This document shows, piece after piece, positions 27,949-38,400 of a DNA stretch of 64,000 nt (within the stretch, counting starts at the first letter, position 1; the number at the start of each line of letters is the position of its first letter). The translations under genes and the position numbers were made by a program. Location of the stretch: positions 3,877,852 through 3,941,851 of the forward strand of contig NZ_CP112881.1 of assembly GCF_026409565.1 (NCBI RefSeq). The letters run 5' to 3'. Source of the stretch: Sneathiella aquimaris (GTDB taxonomy: Bacteria > Pseudomonadota > Alphaproteobacteria > Sneathiellales > Sneathiellaceae). Under the pieces are notes generated by a model. It worked only from the letters and a program-made list of their open reading frames with translations, made no database searches and was not told the DNA's origin.

Positions 27949-28884
27949 CTAGACTGGAACTGTCAAAGCCGCGCAAATTTCGTCTGGCGTCTTAAGCCGA
28001 CGGATTTCGGTAAATAGATCCGTTGCTTCATCATAACTGCGGGCCAGCAGTTTAATCCATTGCTTCAATCGGCCGGCTTCTCTTGTATCGTGATCCATTA
28101 CACGGATAAGGTCCCGGTAATAGACCAGCCATTTCTGAACATGCGCCCAATGAAACGGGGCTTGCTCCAAACCGGCAATTTCGAGGGCCAGGCTAGGCCG
28201 GGCAATCGCACCGCGACCAACCATAAAATGTGTACAGCCACTGATCTTTTTACAGGCTTCGTAATCCTGCCGTGTCCAGATTTCACCGTTCGCAACAAGA
28301 GGAATAGTCAGAGATTCGCGCAGCGGTGCCAGATATTCCCAATGGGCGGGTGCCTTGTAGCCTTCCAGCTTTGTACGGGCATGAACCGTCAACTTCATCG
28401 CGCCGCCGGACTGAATAGCCTGCGCATTTTCCATATAAAGAGACTTGTCCATAAAGCCCAGACGCATTTTGGCACTGACCGGAATGGCGGCCGGGACTGC
28501 ACGGCGGACCGCTGAAACAATGTCATTCAGGCGGTGCGGCCACTGCAATAACGTGGCCCCTGCGTCATTGCGATTCACTGTCTTAGCCGGACAGCCAAAA
28601 TTGATATCGATCCCCGGCGCCCCTAACTCTGCAACAAAAGCCGCGTTTTCTGCCAAAAGAGAGGGATCTCCGCCCATGAGTTGAACATGAACAGGCACGC
28701 CTGCGGCAGTTTTACCGCCGCTTTTCAATTCTGGACAATATTGGTGATAGACCGACGCGGGCAGAACATGATTGCTCACGCGCACAAATTCGGAAACGCA
28801 CAGATCAAACCCGCCAATCCGGGTCAGAATATCACGCATATGGACGTCAACGACGCCTTCCATGGGGGCCAGAGTTAAAGTCAT
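27949..28884 (-). CDS. dusC: tRNA-dihydrouridine synthase, DusC-like
   Basis: The 311-residue FMN TIM-barrel enzyme reduces uridine to dihydrouridine in tRNA. It begins 'LAPMEGVVD', has the catalytic Cys in 'DINFGCPAKTVNRNDAGATLL', then 'KMRLG' and 'VNGEI/VGRGA'-type FMN contacts. The MEGVVD form and length match the DusC branch, which acts on U16. It is divergent from amn with 200 nt between the starts. Confidence 0.85.
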   Translation of the reverse strand: MTLTLAPMEGVVDVHMRDILTRIGGFDLCVSEFVRVSNHVLPASVYHQYCPELKSGGKTAAGVPVHVQLMGGDPSLLAENAAFVAELGAPGIDINFGCPAKTVNRNDAGATLLQWPHRLNDIVSAVRRAVPAAIPVSAKMRLGFMDKSLYMENAQAIQSGGAMKLTVHARTKLEGYKAPAHWEYLAPLRESLTIPLVANGEIWTRQDYEACKKISGCTHFMVGRGAIARPSLALEIAGLEQAPFHWAHVQKWLVYYRDLIRVMDHDTREAGRLKQWIKLLARSYDEATDLFTEIRRLKTPDEICAALTVPV

Positions 28885-28929
28885 ACCAACAGGATCACAA
28901 CAAACAGAATCTTTCGTTTAATTCATTTT

Positions 28930-28948
28930 GCTAAACCTTAAATTTAGC
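28930..28948. repeat. Inverted repeat between dusC and amn
   Basis: GCTAAA and TTTAGC arms flank a 7-nt spacer in the divergent promoter region. Low significance alone. Confidence 0.3.
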
Positions 28949-29084
28949 GGCGCGACCCTATCATATTTCCACGAGGGCCCGCTTTATTTATTGAGTTGTC
29001 ATAAATAAATGATAAATAGAACAGGAAAAAGAGAGAAATGAAATGAGTGATCATAGGGATCACTGTCGGAAAGGAAAGATGAGA

Positions 29085-30578
29085 ATGAGTGGATTTCTAT
29101 CCAAGACAATAACCGGTCACGGTACAGCGCGTGACTTACAGGAATTCACAGATGCCGATAAGGCCGTAGACGCTATCGAAGCGATTTATCTGGAAAACAC
29201 TGAAAAAGTAAAAAAACGGTTCGAAGCCTTTTCAAAAGGCGACAAAACAAGCCCTCTGGATACCGGTTTTTACCCCTATCTGGGACTGGATATCGGCCCA
29301 AGTGACATCAATTTAAGCGGTAAACTGGCCTACGGAAACCTCCATGCTGCAGGCTCGTTTGGAACCACACTTACCCACCCTGACCTGTTTCGCAGCTATT
29401 ATCACGAACAGATCGACCTGATTATCAACAATCATCAGCAACCGGTTTTGGTGGGCTTAAGCGATCGCCCCATGCCATTACCCTTTGTAATCGAAAAAGC
29501 CTCCGCCAATGTGACCGGCGACGATGTTCACCAGTTGCAATCGATCTTTCCCATGCCAGATCTGGCCAATATTCACGATAACATTGCAAATGGGACCCAT
29601 GCCCTTGCCGCAGGAGAGCCGCATCCGCTGTCGCTTTTTCCGGCAGAGCGGGTGGATTATTCATTGTTGCGCCTGTCCCATTACACAGGGACGGCCCCCC
29701 GCCATTTTCAGCGGTTTATCCTGTTCACAAACTATCAGCGCTATGTCGACGAGTTTATTGAATATGGTCTGGATCAGGTGGAAAATGGCGATGAATTTCG
29801 CGCCTTTGTATCGCCGGGCAATGTGATTGTAAACAAACCCGGCACCGAGATTGAAAGCCCGCAAGGCGTTGCCCCGACCCATTTACCGCAAATGCCTGCC
29901 TATCACCTGGTTCGAAACAAACATGAAGGAATTACTTTGGTCAATATTGGGGTTGGCCCATCAAATGCCAAAACCATCACGGATCATATCGCTGTCTTGC
30001 GACCTCATTGCTGGTTGATGGTCGGCCACTGCGGCGGATTGCGCCGGACACAGCGATTGGGTGATTATGTTCTGGCCCATGCCTATGTGCGCGAAGACCA
30101 CGTACTGGATGAAGATATTCATCCCTCCGTTCCATTACCAGCCATTGCAGAAATTCAGGTAGCACTCACCGAAGCTGTGGCCAAAGCCTCCGGAACGCCA
30201 GAGGATTTCGCCAACCTGAAAGAGCATTTCAGGACCGGCACCGTCTATACCACGGACGACCGGGATTGGGAGCTTCGCCACAAAGAACTAGCCATGCGGT
30301 TTAATCAAACCAAGGCAATTGCAATTGATATGGAATCCGCAACCATTGCCGCCAACGGCTTTCGCTTCCGAGTGCCTTACGGCACCTTATTGTGCGTTTC
30401 TGATAAACCGCTGCACGGCGAGATCAAACTACCCGGCATGGCCAACAAGTTCTATCAGGACAGAACCGCAAAACATTTGCGGATCGGCATTGATACGCTT
30501 CGCAGTTTGCGTAATGAGGGCGTCGAAAGTCTTCATTCCCGCAAATTGCGCAGCTTTGACGAACCGGCGTTTCGGTAA
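29085..30578 (+). CDS. amn: AMP nucleosidase
   Basis: The enzyme splits AMP to adenine and ribose 5-phosphate. The 497-residue product has the Amn N-terminal domain (to about 170) and a phosphorylase-like catalytic domain with 'LVNIGVGPSNAKTITDHIAVLRP', 'MVGHCGGLR' and 'AIDMESATIAANGFRFRVPYGTLLCVSDKPLHGE' (adjoining blocks). E. coli Amn is 484 residues. The ATG chosen lies 9 nt after GGAAAG; ATGs at 29043 and 29079 are in frame, the first without a good RBS. Its stop abuts the convergent hydrolase stop with no gap. Confidence 0.88.
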   Translation: MSGFLSKTITGHGTARDLQEFTDADKAVDAIEAIYLENTEKVKKRFEAFSKGDKTSPLDTGFYPYLGLDIGPSDINLSGKLAYGNLHAAGSFGTTLTHPDLFRSYYHEQIDLIINNHQQPVLVGLSDRPMPLPFVIEKASANVTGDDVHQLQSIFPMPDLANIHDNIANGTHALAAGEPHPLSLFPAERVDYSLLRLSHYTGTAPRHFQRFILFTNYQRYVDEFIEYGLDQVENGDEFRAFVSPGNVIVNKPGTEIESPQGVAPTHLPQMPAYHLVRNKHEGITLVNIGVGPSNAKTITDHIAVLRPHCWLMVGHCGGLRRTQRLGDYVLAHAYVREDHVLDEDIHPSVPLPAIAEIQVALTEAVAKASGTPEDFANLKEHFRTGTVYTTDDRDWELRHKELAMRFNQTKAIAIDMESATIAANGFRFRVPYGTLLCVSDKPLHGEIKLPGMANKFYQDRTAKHLRIGIDTLRSLRNEGVESLHSRKLRSFDEPAFR

Positions 30579-31466
30579 CTATCCAGCTGACATCACATGC
30601 GGACGGATTAAAGCCGCCAGATGATCACATAGGGGTGGGGATAAATCATGCCCCATCCCCTCCACCAGCTCAAAGCGGGCCCCGGGAATATGATCGGCTG
30701 TATCCCGACCCGCACTGGGTGGGACCAGACGATCATCTTTTCCGTGAATAACCAGCGTTTTGAGCGCGATGGTTTTTAACAACTCCCGGCGTGACCCGGC
30801 AGAAAACACAGCGCCCATCTGCCTTAAATATCCGGAGGGGCAATATCCGCGCTCAAAACAGGCTTCAATATGAGCCTTCAGGGCGGGTCGGTCCCACCGA
30901 AATCCCGGGCTTCCGATCGTATCGTTCACCATCAGGCCAAATTCTACAATGTCGGATTTTTTCTGGCTTGCCGGCGCCTGCGTCAGCACCGCCATTGCCT
31001 CCGGGTGTGGCACAGACACACTGGGCTCACCACTGGAGGACATAATCGACGTCAGGCTTGAACATCTTTCAGAAAAATGCGCCCCAAGCAGCTGCACAAT
31101 CATGCCGCCCATGGACATGCCCACCATATGCGCCTTTTCAAGGCCAAGCTGATCCAGGAGTGCAATAACATCCTCTGCCATGTCGGATAACCCATAGGGA
31201 AGCTCCGGTGCAAGGCCTCCCGCCTTGGCGGCAACCGCTTTTTCAAGATCAGGAACGCCTTTAGCCTCAAATTTTTCCGACAATCCCACGTCCCGATTAT
31301 CAAAACGCAGCACCTGAAACCCACTGTCGGCAAGCTTTCTGCAAAAGGCTTCTGGCCAGTCAATCAGTTGAAAGCCAAGACCCGCGATCAGAACGAGTGC
31401 AGGATCTTCCTGCCGTCCGAACCTCTCGACTTCGAGCGTCACCCTTCCGGTATCAATCTGTACCAT
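30579..31466 (-). CDS. Alpha/beta-fold hydrolase
   Basis: The 295-residue soluble hydrolase has nucleophile elbow GMSMGG, oxyanion 'LIAGLGFQ', 'LRFDNRDVGLSE' and the C-terminal catalytic His in 'EGMGHDLSPPL', with Asp in 'IHGKDDRLVPP'. It resembles the RdmC/aclacinomycin methylesterase-like group; the substrate is unknown. AGAGGCGGGGGA precedes the chosen ATG, which drops 20 unconserved residues of an upstream in-frame start. Confidence 0.83.
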   Translation of the reverse strand: MVQIDTGRVTLEVERFGRQEDPALVLIAGLGFQLIDWPEAFCRKLADSGFQVLRFDNRDVGLSEKFEAKGVPDLEKAVAAKAGGLAPELPYGLSDMAEDVIALLDQLGLEKAHMVGMSMGGMIVQLLGAHFSERCSSLTSIMSSSGEPSVSVPHPEAMAVLTQAPASQKKSDIVEFGLMVNDTIGSPGFRWDRPALKAHIEACFERGYCPSGYLRQMGAVFSAGSRRELLKTIALKTLVIHGKDDRLVPPSAGRDTADHIPGARFELVEGMGHDLSPPLCDHLAALIRPHVMSAG

Positions 31467-31523
31467 TCCCCCGCCTCTCTTTGCTCCATGCCAACCCGAC
31501 CCGGTCACATCGGGATAATAGCG

Positions 31524-31552
31524 CAAAAAAAACGGGCCTTGAAAGGCCCGTT
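31524..31552 (-). terminator. Intrinsic terminator of trxA
   Basis: AACGGGCC and GGCCCGTT arms, loop of 6 nt, followed on the minus strand by eight T. Confidence 0.85.
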
Positions 31553-31574
31553 CCCATGTGTTCTCAAATCCGCT

Positions 31575-31898
31575 TTACGCAGTTGATTTGATCCATTCTT
31601 CGATCTGCCCTTTTGGAGAAGCCCCTACTTTCGTACCGGCAACTTCACCATCTTTAAACAGGATCATTGTTGGAATACCGCGAACACCGTATTTTGTCGG
31701 GGTGTTTGGGTTCTCATCAATGTTGATTTTGGCAATGGTGATATTCCCAGCCATTTCGTTTGAAAGCTCTTCCAAAGAAGGCGCGATGGTTTTACACGGA
31801 CCGCACCATTCAGCCCAGAAATCCACCAGAACCAGGCCTTCGTTTTTTAAAACGTCCTGGTCGAAAGAAGCATCTGTTACATTTGTTGTGGCCATCAT
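31575..31898 (-). CDS. trxA: Thioredoxin
   Basis: The 107-residue cytoplasmic thiol-disulfide reductant has the active site WCGPC (Cys32, Cys35) in '[16 protein letters not shown]' and the cis-Pro loop '[12 protein letters not shown]'. Length is standard. It follows addA by 96 nt, a gene order common in Alphaproteobacteria, and ends at a strong terminator. Confidence 0.95.
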   Translation of the reverse strand: MMATTNVTDASFDQDVLKNEGLVLVDFWAEWCGPCKTIAPSLEELSNEMAGNITIAKINIDENPNTPTKYGVRGIPTMILFKDGEVAGTKVGASPKGQIEEWIKSTA

Positions 31899-31994
31899 GT
31901 CCTCATTTCAGGCAAAAAATTAAGGCGAAAATCGCCCGTTTGTTAACAGATAATGACGTAAATACAGATAGCCCGTCAAGTGATCAGGCATACA

Positions 31995-34900
31995 TCACCC
32001 GTCAGAAACAACCATCAAATGCGGACCATCTGTCCATAACAGCCCACATTTAATACGTTTTTCAGGATACATTTTTTTCAGGGCATCCTGATAAATTTTC
32101 ATCTGCCGCAAATAAACCGCAGGCACCTTCTCCAGATCGGTTGGTGACGGCCGGTTGGTTTTGTAATCGATAATCTGAATTTCATCTTCCTTGATCAGCA
32201 ACCTGTCAATCTGCCCTGACATCACCTGATCACCAAACAAACCGGTAAGCGGCACCTCAGCCAAACTGCCGGGGCCAAAAATCTCGGCAAAATCCGGATG
32301 GTTCAAGACGGTCAGGGTCTCTTGCAGAATTTGCTGCTGCTGTGCGTCTGACAAGGCATGAGAGGGTCGGGCCAGCCACGCCCGCGCGGTTTTCTCACGG
32401 GCATTCATTGGCACCGCTGGCAGGCTTTCCAACAAACGGTGGATCAGAATACCCCGATGAAAACGGCGCCCCTCATCCTGTCCAAGCGGCGAACGAACCG
32501 CGGGCTCTTCCTCTTCCCTTGAAGGCGTCAGGGGTTGCGGAGGAAAGGGCTCCATCTCGGGATTTTCTGTTGCCCATTTAGGCAAGGCAAGCGGTGTAAC
32601 ATCCGAAACCTGCTCCGTTTCAGGCTCACTCACGGGCAGACTTCCTGAACTTCGGCGCCGGGCGACATCGCCGCAAGCGAGCTGCACTTCTTCAGTTTTT
32701 TCCGAAAAATCCATCCCAAAAGCAGTATCGATCAAATTATACCAGCAATCGGACGTCCGACCATTTTTTCCCTCCCAGCCGCAAATATAAAGTCTGTCTT
32801 CTGCACGGGTTAGCGCTACATACAAAAGACGTTTTTTCTCTTCATTTTTGCGTTTTTTCTCGTCGGCCCGTGCCACGGCTGAACAGCTTTCGTCATTCTC
32901 TGTTCGGGCGGGCCATAAAGGCGCAGGAACATCATCATCAGACCAGAAGACACTGGTTACACCAGAAGCCCGGCTGGACTGACAAGTGTCGGGCAGAAAG
33001 ACAATCGGGGCCTGCAATCCCTTGGAGCCATGCACTGTCAAAACCCGCACTTCGTCGCGAACCTGCTCCATATCCCTTTTGACAATGGCCCCGCCTGCTT
33101 CGACCCAATGCAGGAAAGCCTGCAGGGACGTGGCTTCTGTGCGTTGATATCCAAGGGCCAGCGACAAAAATTCATCGATCGGATCTGCGGCTTCTGCGCC
33201 CAAACGGGTCAGTAATTTGCGACGCCCGTTTTCACGGCCCAGAATATGGGCGAAAAATTCATATACCGGAACGAAATCCGCCCGGGCCAGCAGGCGTCGC
33301 AAAAAGGCGACAGCGTCGGTAAAAACCGGCAAGGCGGGGGTATTTGTCCGCAGAGCCTGCCACAAGCTGGTGCGCCGGTTATATGCCAGTTGATAAAGCT
33401 GATTGTCGTCACAGCCAACAAACGGGCCTTTCAAAATAACCGCCAGGTTCAAATCATCGTCTGGCATCAACACAAAACGCGCCAGCGCCATCAAATCCAT
33501 CACGGCCAGTTGCTCCGTCAGAACCATCCGATCCGCGCCAGCGACAGGGATATCCGCTTTCTTTAATGCCCGGACCATATTTTCAAAGAAAACATTCCGG
33601 CTTTGGACAAGGATCATAACGTCTTTTGGCCGAATACGCTGTCCCGTTGACATCAGCCGTTCACCAGACTGAAGCCATGTCTTGATCTGTTCGGCAATAC
33701 GGTTGGCAAGTTCCGCTGCGGGATCGGTGCTTAGTCCCTGATCCTGCGGAATTTCCCATGGATCAACCTGTTCCTGATCCGGTGGCTTTACCGTTGGCCA
33801 GATTTCCGTAAATCCTTTTTGACCCTCTCGAAAGACAAAATGCTGTATTTCCGAAAGATCTGCCGTCAGCCCCTCCCGTGCATGTCCTTTCTCAAAAATG
33901 TCATCGACCAGAGACAGAACCGCTTCCGTTGAACGAAACGAAAGATCAAGGGGGACCAGCTCCCATTCTTTTTCAGCGCCCCGGGCTTTTTTCTCAAACG
34001 ACTGACGCATTTGATCAAACGCGGCCGGGTCAGCACCCTGAAACGAATAAATCGATTGTTTCTCATCCCCGACAACAAACAGTGTCCGGTGATGATCACG
34101 GGCCGCGTCCCCACCAAAGAACTCTTCCGCCAGTGCGCCGATGACATCCCATTGTTCGGGGCTGGTATCCTGTGCCTCATCCACCAGAATATGGTCAATC
34201 CCACCATCCAGTTTGAACATCACCCACGGAGCAACGTCTTCTGCCGTCAGCAAATCACGGGTGGTTAAAATCAGGTCATCATAGTCCAGCTTGCCCCGCC
34301 ATGTTTTTTCGCGGTCATATTCGTCAATCAACTGACTGCCAAGCCGCATCAACGCCGCCGTGTTTGCATACACCTTAACCCGGTTTCGCCTCTCGCGAAC
34401 TTCGATCAACCTTTTCGCTTCGCGCTGCATGATGTCAAGCAGGTCTGGATTTTTCTTCAAGCTGGCTTTTGTGACCAGATTACGATCTGCTTTAATGTCG
34501 CTCGTTTTTGTCAGATAGGCCAAACAATAGTTATCGAATAATTCAACCCGCTTATCCGCTAACCTCAGCCAAGGCTCCATTTTGGCGGCATTGCTGGTTT
34601 CCGTTTTGCTGCCATTGAGGAAAAGTTCAACCCCCTGACGAAGCGCCGGTCCATCAAATGCGGTTTCTGTGCAAGCCTGCTCAACAATATCCCGCTCCGT
34701 CAGGCCCGGATCAATCTGCAATAGATTGGCCAGCGCCTTCAGCGCCGCCTCAAGCCCCCCTTGCGCTTTTATGTACCGCTTCAAACGCCCTCTTTTGGCG
34801 CTTAAGTCCCGCATCAAACTGGAAAAATCCTGCTCGTTCACCTGTCGGCTGACGACAGAAAGCGCCTCCGCAAGCCGGGTTTGATCTGCCGCCCGACTAT

Positions 34901-35411
34901 TTTCAAGCAAATGGTCCCGCGCAGCTTCCATAATCTCTGCGGCGGTCCGTTCATCCATAACATCAAAGTTGGGCGCAATCCCCGATTCCAGCGGGAACCG
35001 GCCCAAAACAGACTCGCAGAAGGAATGGATTGTCTGAATTTTCAATCCACCCGGCGCATCCAGCACATTGGCAAACAACCGCCGGGCCCGTTTCATTTCA
35101 TCATCACTGGGCGCGCGGTCCATCAACTCCGTAAGGCTTTTATACAAAACCTGATCAGGCTGAACCGACCAGTCTCCCAACAGGCCGTTCAAACGGTTCG
35201 ACATTTCTGCCGCCGCTGCCTTTGTAAAGGTAATACACAGAATTTTTTCCGGACGGGTGCCGCTTAGCATCAACCGCAAGGTCCGATCCACAAGAACCCG
35301 TGTTTTTCCTGATCCGGCTGAGGCCGATACCCAGACAGACCGGCGCGGATCCGCCGCCCGTTTCTGAAGTGCGATCCCCTTTTCCGCAAGGGGGGATAAG
35401 GGTTTATTCAT
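31995..35411 (-). CDS. addA: Double-strand break repair helicase AddA
   Basis: This is a UvrD-like helicase/nuclease subunit of AddAB, which processes double-strand ends for RecA. It has 1138 residues: Walker A 'SASAGSGKT' at the N-terminus, 'ILVDEAQDTSPEQWDVI' (motif II), 'FVVGDEKQSIYSFQGA' (motif III), 'VLTVHGSKGLQAPIVFLPD', 'LLYVALTRAEDRLYI' (motif VI) and C-terminal nuclease 'GQIDRLL...IIDYKTN'. The chosen ATG overlaps the addB stop by 8 nt (ATGAATAA); an upstream ATG would lie deeper in addB. Confidence 0.93.
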   Translation of the reverse strand: MNKPLSPLAEKGIALQKRAADPRRSVWVSASAGSGKTRVLVDRTLRLMLSGTRPEKILCITFTKAAAAEMSNRLNGLLGDWSVQPDQVLYKSLTELMDRAPSDDEMKRARRLFANVLDAPGGLKIQTIHSFCESVLGRFPLESGIAPNFDVMDERTAAEIMEAARDHLLENSRAADQTRLAEALSVVSRQVNEQDFSSLMRDLSAKRGRLKRYIKAQGGLEAALKALANLLQIDPGLTERDIVEQACTETAFDGPALRQGVELFLNGSKTETSNAAKMEPWLRLADKRVELFDNYCLAYLTKTSDIKADRNLVTKASLKKNPDLLDIMQREAKRLIEVRERRNRVKVYANTAALMRLGSQLIDEYDREKTWRGKLDYDDLILTTRDLLTAEDVAPWVMFKLDGGIDHILVDEAQDTSPEQWDVIGALAEEFFGGDAARDHHRTLFVVGDEKQSIYSFQGADPAAFDQMRQSFEKKARGAEKEWELVPLDLSFRSTEAVLSLVDDIFEKGHAREGLTADLSEIQHFVFREGQKGFTEIWPTVKPPDQEQVDPWEIPQDQGLSTDPAAELANRIAEQIKTWLQSGERLMSTGQRIRPKDVMILVQSRNVFFENMVRALKKADIPVAGADRMVLTEQLAVMDLMALARFVLMPDDDLNLAVILKGPFVGCDDNQLYQLAYNRRTSLWQALRTNTPALPVFTDAVAFLRRLLARADFVPVYEFFAHILGRENGRRKLLTRLGAEAADPIDEFLSLALGYQRTEATSLQAFLHWVEAGGAIVKRDMEQVRDEVRVLTVHGSKGLQAPIVFLPDTCQSSRASGVTSVFWSDDDVPAPLWPARTENDESCSAVARADEKKRKNEEKKRLLYVALTRAEDRLYICGWEGKNGRTSDCWYNLIDTAFGMDFSEKTEEVQLACGDVARRRSSGSLPVSEPETEQVSDVTPLALPKWATENPEMEPFPPQPLTPSREEEEPAVRSPLGQDEGRRFHRGILIHRLLESLPAVPMNAREKTARAWLARPSHALSDAQQQQILQETLTVLNHPDFAEIFGPGSLAEVPLTGLFGDQVMSGQIDRLLIKEDEIQIIDYKTNRPSPTDLEKVPAVYLRQMKIYQDALKKMYPEKRIKCGLLWTDGPHLMVVSDG

Positions 35412-38400
35412 CTTGTCCCCCGCCTGACCATTCTTTAACGCGGGCCAGGTGTTCATACTCGTTAAACCTGTCGACAAAGGCCGGTCTTGGTTTCGTCAGA
35501 TATGGCGTTGCTTCTTTATCAAACTGGGCAATCAAGCGCTGTAACCCCATAAATGCCTCTTCAGCAAGGGTCTCAACGCTCAAATCCTTGCCCGCCGGGC
35601 GCACGTCCCCCGCCGGATTGCCGCCGCTCAGTTTTATGTAAAGAAGCTCAATGACACTGTGAGACACATCCCGGCCAAACGCCCCTTTTTCAACCATCGC
35701 GGCCTCAAGCGACAATTGGGGCGCCAAACCGCTTTCCACTTCTTTCGTTGAAGGCGGGCTTCCTGTTTTATAGTCGATGATGGCAATACCGCCATCCTTG
35801 TGGCGATCCATTCTGTCGGCTGTGCCAGACAAAACAAATGTGCCACCCGGTGCGGTGATGTCCAACATTCCTTTTTTCTCAAGCAGCACTGTCTTGTAAT
35901 TATCCCGCCGGGTGCGTTCAAATGACACAAACCATGCGGCAATCCGTTCATAGCGGGGCCACCAAAACGCCCAGACAGCCGGATAGGAAAGCATCTGCCC
36001 AAAGGCGTCTCGGCCCATCTGCAAAAGTTCCTCTTCCGCATTGAGCGGTAAGGTATCCGGATATTTTTTGACAAACTCTTCCAGCGCTTTGTGAATAAAG
36101 TTGCCCCTGTCGGCCGCGCCGGGGTCTTCGGCAATGCCCTCCAGTGGTTTGAGCTTCAAAATCGCATCCGCAAAGATTGAATAAGGATCTTTCAGCCATT
36201 TTTCAATGCGCGTCACAGAAAGCCTTCGTGGCCGGGAGGACACGGGCGGTGTTGGACGGGGGGCAGAGACAGGTGCATATCGATCCGGCCGATCCAGCGC
36301 CATCTGCCAGCCGAGGATCTGATCAGACCCTTGGGTCACCAGGCTTTGATCAAACTTCTTGAGCAATGTCTGCAAGCGCAGTAACCAGCGGCTGGGCACC
36401 ATGGGTGTGCCATCGACTTTTTCAGAGCGTGTTAAAATCACTTCTTTCGAACAGAAGGCCTGCTGAAAGTCATGCGCTGACAAACCGATTTTCTTCTCCG
36501 GAGACGGCAACTGGAAGTCCTGCCGCATAGGGCGGCTCATCCAGGGATCACTTCCCGGATCCGGCGGCCAGATACCGTCATTCATACCGCCAAGGATCAC
36601 CAGATCCGCCCGTTGCAGCCGTCCCTCGATCGGTCCCCAAATCTGCAATCGGGGATGCAAGCCATACCGGGCCCGCACCATATGACCTGACATCAGATTA
36701 TCCAGCAAATCAGGCCAGGTTCCGGGGGTTATCGTCTCCATCGCATCGGCAGATCGCAAAAGCTCTGCCACAAAACCGGCTGCCGCCTCACCAAAATGAC
36801 CGCGCCACAGACCGGAGGCTTCCGATTGGGCGTCTTTTGCCAGTTGTTCGGCAAAATGAACATGCGCCTTGAACAAATCGATGAAGGGAACTTCTTTTTG
36901 ACCAGATAGCGTTTCAAACGGGCGGGCTAATGTTTCAAAATCACTGAACCAGTCTAGAAATTCCTCTGGAAAATCCGATGTCCTGATAATGTCGCGAATC
37001 CCCGATAATCCGGGTGCAGGGCGAGGCCCGCGCAACACGTTCAATTCAAGCATGCGAATATAACGACGGAATTTATCCGCAGGCAGCCCCATGGAGGCAT
37101 AAGGATGTTTTAGCGCCGCCAGAAAGGCAATTGGCGCGCATTTTTCAGCCATCATGCGGGCCGTCAGCCGTAAAAATACGCCCGGTGGTGATTGATCCAG
37201 ACTGCTGCCGGCACTATCGTCTACATCAATGTCCCAACGTTTCAGTTCCGTACTCACCCGGCGGGACAAATCCCGGTCGGGCGTTATCAGAACCGCTGTT
37301 TTAGTAGGCTCTTCAAGGGTCTGCCGCATGGCAAGTGCAATGGCCTGCGCTTCGGCCTGCGGGCCCGGACAATTTATCAGACGGACATTTTCCAGCGCCC
37401 CGGCAACCGGGGCCTTGGAGAGTTGCCAAAGATCGGTTGTTTCAGCGGGTCTTAACGCATCAGATAACAAGGCCGGTCGACCCACAATACAGCTTTGAAT
37501 AGCTGGGTCCGTCAAATCCGGCACATCCCTGCGCTTCAGTCCCATCCGATCCAGCAACACAGCCAATCCAAACTGCGGATGACCTGGCTCCTGGCGAACA
37601 AGCTCCCAGCTTTTTTCATCCAAATGGCGATCCAGTCCGGGCAAAATGACCCGGCCGTTCGGCAGGGACGCGATCAACGTCAGTAATTCTGCCGTTGCTG
37701 GGATGGACCCGGTTGAACCTACTGCATAGATCAGGCCTTTGGGCGGGGTTTGACGCCATTCTTCTGTTTGTGTACGGATCAGCAGATCGCGGCGTCTTGC
37801 TGGATCAATGCTTTCTTCGGCAGCCAGAATGTCGGGCCATAAATCACTGATCAATGTCAGGAATTCCAGCGTAATCTGCCAGTGTTCCGCGTAATCTTCC
37901 GGGACCAGTGCCTTCAAATCCTTAAAGTCCAGCCCTTCCGTTTGAATTTGATCCAGCAATCGCGCCAGCTCTTTCGCCAGCGCTGCACATTGGGCAAAAT
38001 CCATCTTATCGCCCTGACGGCGTTCAATCATGCGTGCGAGAAGCAGTTGACGGCGCATGGGATCGATTGCTGGCGGTATATCCAGTGATGCGGCACCGTC
38101 GCCCAATGGATCAACCCCTGCCGCCCCATCCAGCAACAGTTCATCTTCATCCACATCGCCCAACGGACGCATTCTGGGCAACAATAAGGGACTGCCGCCC
38201 GTTTCTCTCAAAAACGCATTTTGCAGAGCCCGGGCGGCCCGCCGGGTTGTCGTCAGGATCGTCACCTGTCCCAATTCCTCCAGCGAACCGCCATGGCGTG
38301 CCAGTAAGTCCCGGGCAAGGCAATCCACAAACGGTATTTCGGGCGGTATCGCGGACACATTGGGCCCTAATGCATCAGTTGAGATCGATGTTTCTGTCAC
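35404..38400 (-). CDS. addB: Double-strand break repair protein AddB
   Basis: This is the 998-residue partner of AddA, of the alphaproteobacterial AddB type. The N-terminal half is a degraded helicase ('TILTTTRRAARALQNAF', 'GGMNDGIWPPDPGSDPWMSRPMR' in two blocks) and the C-terminus is a RecB-like nuclease with 'GTADRMDRHKDGGIAIIDYKTG' carrying the catalytic Asp and DYKT. The alphaproteobacterial form lacks the four-Cys Fe-S cluster of Firmicutes AddB, and none is visible here. The ATG overlaps the nucleotidyltransferase stop by ATGA. Confidence 0.92.
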   Translation of the reverse strand: MTETSISTDALGPNVSAIPPEIPFVDCLARDLLARHGGSLEELGQVTILTTTRRAARALQNAFLRETGGSPLLLPRMRPLGDVDEDELLLDGAAGVDPLGDGAASLDIPPAIDPMRRQLLLARMIERRQGDKMDFAQCAALAKELARLLDQIQTEGLDFKDLKALVPEDYAEHWQITLEFLTLISDLWPDILAAEESIDPARRRDLLIRTQTEEWRQTPPKGLIYAVGSTGSIPATAELLTLIASLPNGRVILPGLDRHLDEKSWELVRQEPGHPQFGLAVLLDRMGLKRRDVPDLTDPAIQSCIVGRPALLSDALRPAETTDLWQLSKAPVAGALENVRLINCPGPQAEAQAIALAMRQTLEEPTKTAVLITPDRDLSRRVSTELKRWDIDVDDSAGSSLDQSPPGVFLRLTARMMAEKCAPIAFLAALKHPYASMGLPADKFRRYIRMLELNVLRGPRPAPGLSGIRDIIRTSDFPEEFLDWFSDFETLARPFETLSGQKEVPFIDLFKAHVHFAEQLAKDAQSEASGLWRGHFGEAAAGFVAELLRSADAMETITPGTWPDLLDNLMSGHMVRARYGLHPRLQIWGPIEGRLQRADLVILGGMNDGIWPPDPGSDPWMSRPMRQDFQLPSPEKKIGLSAHDFQQAFCSKEVILTRSEKVDGTPMVPSRWLLRLQTLLKKFDQSLVTQGSDQILGWQMALDRPDRYAPVSAPRPTPPVSSRPRRLSVTRIEKWLKDPYSIFADAILKLKPLEGIAEDPGAADRGNFIHKALEEFVKKYPDTLPLNAEEELLQMGRDAFGQMLSYPAVWAFWWPRYERIAAWFVSFERTRRDNYKTVLLEKKGMLDITAPGGTFVLSGTADRMDRHKDGGIAIIDYKTGSPPSTKEVESGLAPQLSLEAAMVEKGAFGRDVSHSVIELLYIKLSGGNPAGDVRPAGKDLSVETLAEEAFMGLQRLIAQFDKEATPYLTKPRPAFVDRFNEYEHLARVKEWSGGGQDE

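Noticed and set aside
35412..35477. Upstream start for addA inside addB
   Set aside because: It adds 22 unconserved residues; the ATG at 35411 has the 8-nt overlap typical of this region.
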